Source: an uncultured Prevotellaceae bacterium
GTDB lineage: Bacteria; Bacteroidota; Bacteroidia; Bacteroidales; Bacteroidaceae
Assembly: GCA_949295905.1 (NCBI GenBank)
Contig: CASFNA010000019.1
Location: forward strand, 1 to 64,000
Reading direction: 5' to 3'
Length of the DNA stretch: 64,000 nt
Part shown: positions 61,650 through 64,000 of the stretch, one piece after another
Position numbering within the stretch: position 1 is the stretch's first letter
Layout of the letters: each line of letters starts with the position of its first letter
The notes under the pieces: model-generated
Told to the model about the DNA's origin: nothing
Database searches by the model: none
What the model saw: only the letters and a program-made list of their open reading frames with translations
Made by a program: the position numbers and the translations under genes

Positions 61650-62222
61650 CTATCTTACGTTTATCATCTTGTGCGTTTGCAACGACAAACGCCACTTCGG
61701 ATGAGCCAGGCAATAGTCTATGGCTTCTTTCAGTATACGCGCGTTTGCCTTTCTGTCGCCAACATCACAAGGTTGCAGGCTGTAGACGGCAGCCGAATAT
61801 CGGTCATATTGCGACATGTCTTGCTCCGAAGACGTGAACACTACTTTAAGTTCGTCTATATGCGCAAGCTCCACAGGCCTGTATTTTGGCGAACATGTAA
61901 CCCAGTCAACACCACATCCGACGGGCAACGGTGCCGTACCGTTGGTCTCAATCTGCACGTACTTGCCAGCCGAATGCAGCCTGTCAACAAGCGACACCGT
62001 AAGCTGCAAGGCTGGTTCGCCTCCAGTTATGACCACATGCGAAGCCGGATACTTGACTACTTCCTGCATGATTTCTTCTTCTGACATCTCCCTGAAACGG
62101 TCATGCAGCGTGTCACAGAACGAACATTTAAGGTTACACCCCGAGAAACGCACGAACACCGCAGGCGTACCGGCATAAAAGCCTTCGCCTTGCAACGAAT
62201 AGAATATCTCATTCACACGCAT
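61650..62222 (-). CDS. queE: 7-carboxy-7-deazaguanine synthase
   Basis: 190 residues from the ATG at 62222 (MRVNEIFYSLQGEGFYAGTP). Radical SAM enzyme with the CX3CX2C cluster motif CNLKCSFC and the characteristic QGEG motif. It also has GGEPALQ, IETNGTAPLP and a late KANARILKEAID helix. It makes 7-carboxy-7-deazaguanine from the product of QueD. The start overlaps the queD stop by 14 bp; an ATG at 62237 is also in frame. Confidence 0.95.
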   Translation of the reverse strand: MRVNEIFYSLQGEGFYAGTPAVFVRFSGCNLKCSFCDTLHDRFREMSEEEIMQEVVKYPASHVVITGGEPALQLTVSLVDRLHSAGKYVQIETNGTAPLPVGCGVDWVTCSPKYRPVELAHIDELKVVFTSSEQDMSQYDRYSAAVYSLQPCDVGDRKANARILKEAIDYCLAHPKWRLSLQTHKMINVR

Positions 62223-62565
62223 CGCCACAGTCCTCATCCTTAATGTACGTCACCCTGTTGTTACGGCTCTCCTCAATATCTACACGATAACAATGCTCCA
62301 CCTGGTCGCATATCCAGCGCGCAATGTTTTCAGCAGTGGGATTAAACGGCAACAACTCGTTGAAGTCGCCGTGGTCAAGATAGCCGTGTATCCTGTCCTT
62401 TATCCGCTTGAAATCAACCACCATGCCCTCCTCGTTCAGCTCTCGGGCCTTGCAGTGCACTGTTACAACCCAATTATGGCCGTGCACTTTACGGCATTTG
62501 CTATCGTAAGGAAGTTCAAGACGGTGGCATCCGGCTATCTCCATTTGCTTTGAAACGTAATACAT
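62209..62565 (-). CDS. queD: 6-carboxytetrahydropterin synthase
   Basis: 118 residues from the ATG at 62565 (MYYVSKQMEIAGCHRLELPY). Zinc ligands are the His of GCHRL and the two His of VHGHNW; the active-site Cys lies just before, in SKCRKVHGHN. The conserved VVDFKRIKDRIHGYLDHGDFNELLPFNPTAENIA and a late Glu (IEESRNNRVTY) complete the family pattern. First committed step of preQ0 and queuosine synthesis. The frame before the ATG crosses a tandem promoter. Confidence 0.95.
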   Translation of the reverse strand: MYYVSKQMEIAGCHRLELPYDSKCRKVHGHNWVVTVHCKARELNEEGMVVDFKRIKDRIHGYLDHGDFNELLPFNPTAENIARWICDQVEHCYRVDIEESRNNRVTYIKDEDCGDACE

Positions 62566-62594
62566 AATATTAAAATCATCTCGTTTTAACACTG

Positions 62595-62700
62595 CAAATA
62601 TAGTGAAAGGCGAGTGCAAAGACAAGCGTAAAACGCAGTTTTTAAGCTTGGCATTGCCGAGCCGCATCCTATATTCGCATTGCAAATATAGTGATTTTTT
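62595..62700 (-). promoter_or_regulatory. Two-box promoter cassette of queDE
   Basis: Minus strand boxes TATATTTG at 62595-62602 and 62693-62700. Between them, toward the gene: GATGCGGCTCGGCAATG, a hairpin CAAGC/GCTTG with AAAAC/GTTTT inside, TTTGCACTCGCC, CACTATATTTGCA. Same plan as at 13430-13524 and 23297-23392. A TTG at 62623-62625 gives a 20-bp spacer to the proximal box. Confidence 0.6.
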
Positions 62701-62951
62701 CCGTTACTTGCAATCATTGCCATACGTATCGGCATTTATCTTGTAAAACATAAGCCGTTTGCGCTGTTATCGCACACAGTCAAACATCGCACAACAGCCG
62801 TAAACACAAGGGTTTCGAGAGGTCGGCCGACTCACAGGCAAGCAGCTCCCGAGTATTTTATTTTTACATTATCAATATACAATTTATTGATTTTCAACAT
62901 GATATAAAATATTAATTAGCCCTTAAAATGTTCAAAAATCAGACAAAAACC

Positions 62952-62982
62952 TTGGCGCGTATCAGTTTTTTTCATACCTTTG
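62952..62982 (+). promoter_or_regulatory. Promoter of the lytic transglycosylase gene
   Basis: TTG (62952-62954), 20-bp spacer, TACCTTTG (62975-62982). The predicted leader is long, about 160 nt; no convincing riboswitch fold is seen in it. Confidence 0.65.
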
Positions 62983-63148
62983 CAGCGGTAAAAAGATTAG
63001 GATAGTGAATCTTCTTTTGTTTTGAAAGCCACTATTCACGTTAGTTTTTAACTGGCATCCAGACTCGGCTTGGCATTTGTCCCACACGCAAACCGTACGT
63101 CGCGAACATAATCAAATACATTTGTTCAGATGCCATAAACAACATTTT

Positions 63149-63586
63149 ATGGACAGAATATTAAAAAAAGTATTTGTGACTTTGTTTATCTTTGCCACGG
63201 GTACATATGCCTGCGCAAGCAACAGAGTGGCAAATAGTTCGAAATTCAATTGGAATCCGGTGATGGATGCGATAATTGAAGTTGAAAGTGAAGGCAATCC
63301 GAAAGCCGTAAGCGGAAACTCATGCGGAGCGATGCAAATCACTCCGATACTGGTGAAAGAATGCAACAACATTCTCAAGAAGCAAAAAAGCAAAAAGCGC
63401 TTCAAGCTGTCTGACCGTTTCAATGTCAGAAAATCGAAAGAGATGTTTCTACTGATTCAGGCACACCACAACCCTGAAAACAATGTGGAAAAAGCCATAC
63501 GCTCATGGAACGGAGGACCAAGGTACAGCGTAAGAAGCACACAGAAATACCTGAACAAGGTGATGAAAATACTCAAAAAGAAGTAA
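63149..63586 (+). CDS. SLT-domain lytic transglycosylase, small secreted
   Basis: 145 residues from the ATG at 63149 (MDRILKKVFVTLFIFATGTYA, a signal peptide; a Cys follows in YACASN). The SLT core is present: DAIIEVESEGNPKAVSGNSCGAMQITPI, where the Glu of ESEG is the catalytic residue, then a basic loop and the closing AIRSWNGGPRYSVRST. It would cleave peptidoglycan glycan strands. At about 120 mature residues it is short for the family. An upstream in-frame ATG at 63077 is disfavoured because it lacks a signal peptide. Confidence 0.88.
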   Translation: MDRILKKVFVTLFIFATGTYACASNRVANSSKFNWNPVMDAIIEVESEGNPKAVSGNSCGAMQITPILVKECNNILKKQKSKKRFKLSDRFNVRKSKEMFLLIQAHHNPENNVEKAIRSWNGGPRYSVRSTQKYLNKVMKILKKK

Positions 63587-63599
63587 TGAACAAACGCAA

Positions 63600-63634
63600 G
63601 ACGCGCCGTGCCCGGAAAACGGACACGGCGCGTC
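63600..63634 (+). terminator. Terminator of the transglycosylase gene
   Basis: GACGCGCCGTGCCCG and CGGACACGGCGCGTC, a 15-bp stem with one mismatch and a 5-nt loop. The T run after it is weak. Confidence 0.6.
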
Positions 63635-63715
63635 CTCGTTATCAACGACTACATAAAAGAACAAAAAAATCTGAATTTAATCCTAACGCCACAACAATAT
63701 TAAAGCAAACGGCAT

Positions 63716-63723
63716 TATCTTTG
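63716..63723 (+). promoter_or_regulatory. -7 box of lemA
   Basis: TATCTTTG followed by CA, 33 bp before the ATG. A second possible box, TATATTTG, is at 63727-63734. No -33 TTTG is visible. Confidence 0.5.
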
Positions 63724-63755
63724 CAATATATTTGTTGAAACAAAACATTTAAATT

Positions 63756-64000
63756 ATGACAATCGGAATTATTATCTTAGTAGTTGTGGTGCTGCTCGTC
63801 ATTTGGGGAGTAAGCCTGTACAACAACCTCGTGAAACTTAGGAACAACCGCGAAAACGCTTTCGCCAACATCGACGTACAGCTGAAACAGCGCCACGACC
63901 TCGTGCCGCAGCTCGTTTCGACGGTAAAAGGCTACGCAACGCACGAGCGCGAAGTGCTGCAACGGGTAACCGAGGCACGCTCTGTGGCCATGAACGCCAC
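63756..64000 (+). CDS. lemA: LemA family protein, N-terminal part (cut by window end)
   Basis: The 81 residues present start [19 protein letters not shown], one membrane helix, followed by the LemA signature: [35 protein letters not shown] and [20 protein letters not shown]. LemA proteins are membrane-anchored four-helix bundles of uncertain function, often next to Htpx or TPM-domain genes. The rest of the gene is outside the window. Confidence 0.9.
   Translation, partial: MTIGIIILVVVVLLVIWGVSLYNNLVKLRNNRENAFANIDVQLKQRHDLVPQLVSTVKGYATHEREVLQRVTEARSVAMNA

Noticed and set aside
62983-63148. Riboswitch in the long leader of the transglycosylase gene
   Set aside because: Only a short 6-bp dyad (GTGAAT/ATTCAC) could be drawn; no known aptamer core is seen.

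Overview
The window looks like a chromosomal piece of a Bacteroidales genome, most likely Prevotellaceae. The evidence is: promoters built on the Bacteroidota consensus (TTTG or TTG, about 19 bp, TAnnTTTG) before many genes; Bacteroidota-restricted families (DUF4230, DUF4251, DUF4738, DUF4827, DUF6722, VirE_N/VirE); three proteins with type IX secretion C-terminal sorting domains; a TamB plus lipoprotein-TamA (TamL) pair; and weak or absent Shine-Dalgarno sequences. Coding density is normal and no rRNA, CRISPR array, prophage or complete insertion sequence was seen.

Layout. 0-2.2 kb: GNAT acetyltransferase and a zinc-ribbon/FMN-binding protein behind a candidate structured leader RNA, then a DUF6722 membrane protein with an unlisted 34-residue partner. 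2.2-2.8 kb: gene-free stretch of three dyad-rich repeat arrays. 2.8-10.4 kb: six-gene tripartite ABC efflux operon (TolC, HlyD-like adaptor, two ATPases, two ABC-2 permeases) with a divergent AraC regulator. 10.4-13.3 kb: lipoproteins, a DUF4230 pair and a CcdA/ArsG-like membrane protein. 13.9-23.2 kb: serine acetyltransferase, RlmL-like rRNA methyltransferase, DPP-IV-type peptidase, PurD, membrane proteins, DUF4251 protein and a HigBA toxin-antitoxin pair. 23.4-28.9 kb: TMEM260/GT117-like membrane glycosyltransferase, polysaccharide deacetylase, QueG and an unknown. 29-36 kb: accessory region with an Mrr-type restriction enzyme, an AT-rich leucine-rich-repeat protein, a small Cys-rich ORF, several dyad elements and a frameshifted VirE/primase-like gene. 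36-42.3 kb: two tandem paralogous type IX cargo proteins of about 1,016 residues. 42.5-54.8 kb: GlmM, DUF4827, initiator tRNA, TetR-FabG, RluA-type pseudouridine synthase, TamB-TamL. 54.8-64 kb: a type IX cargo protein with a TPR-AraC regulator, a nucleotidyltransferase, NrnA, QueE-QueD, a lytic transglycosylase and the start of LemA.

Functional threads: queuosine synthesis (QueD, QueE, QueG), envelope biogenesis (TamB/TamL, GlmM, GT117-like, deacetylase, transglycosylase), efflux with its own regulator, and defence/accessory genes in the AT-rich part.

The most unusual content lies between the genes. (1) CTGTCAG dyad elements of about 200 bp at two loci, with compensatory substitutions. (2) A composite AAGGCCGTC palindrome repeat at seven loci. 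(3) A promoter cassette of about 100 bp with a covarying internal hairpin at three loci. (4) Intergenic palindromes built from degenerate 7-8 bp tandem words, often starting at stop codons. (5) A rod-like structured RNA candidate at 1392-1511. All assignments come from reading the sequence; no database search was run.
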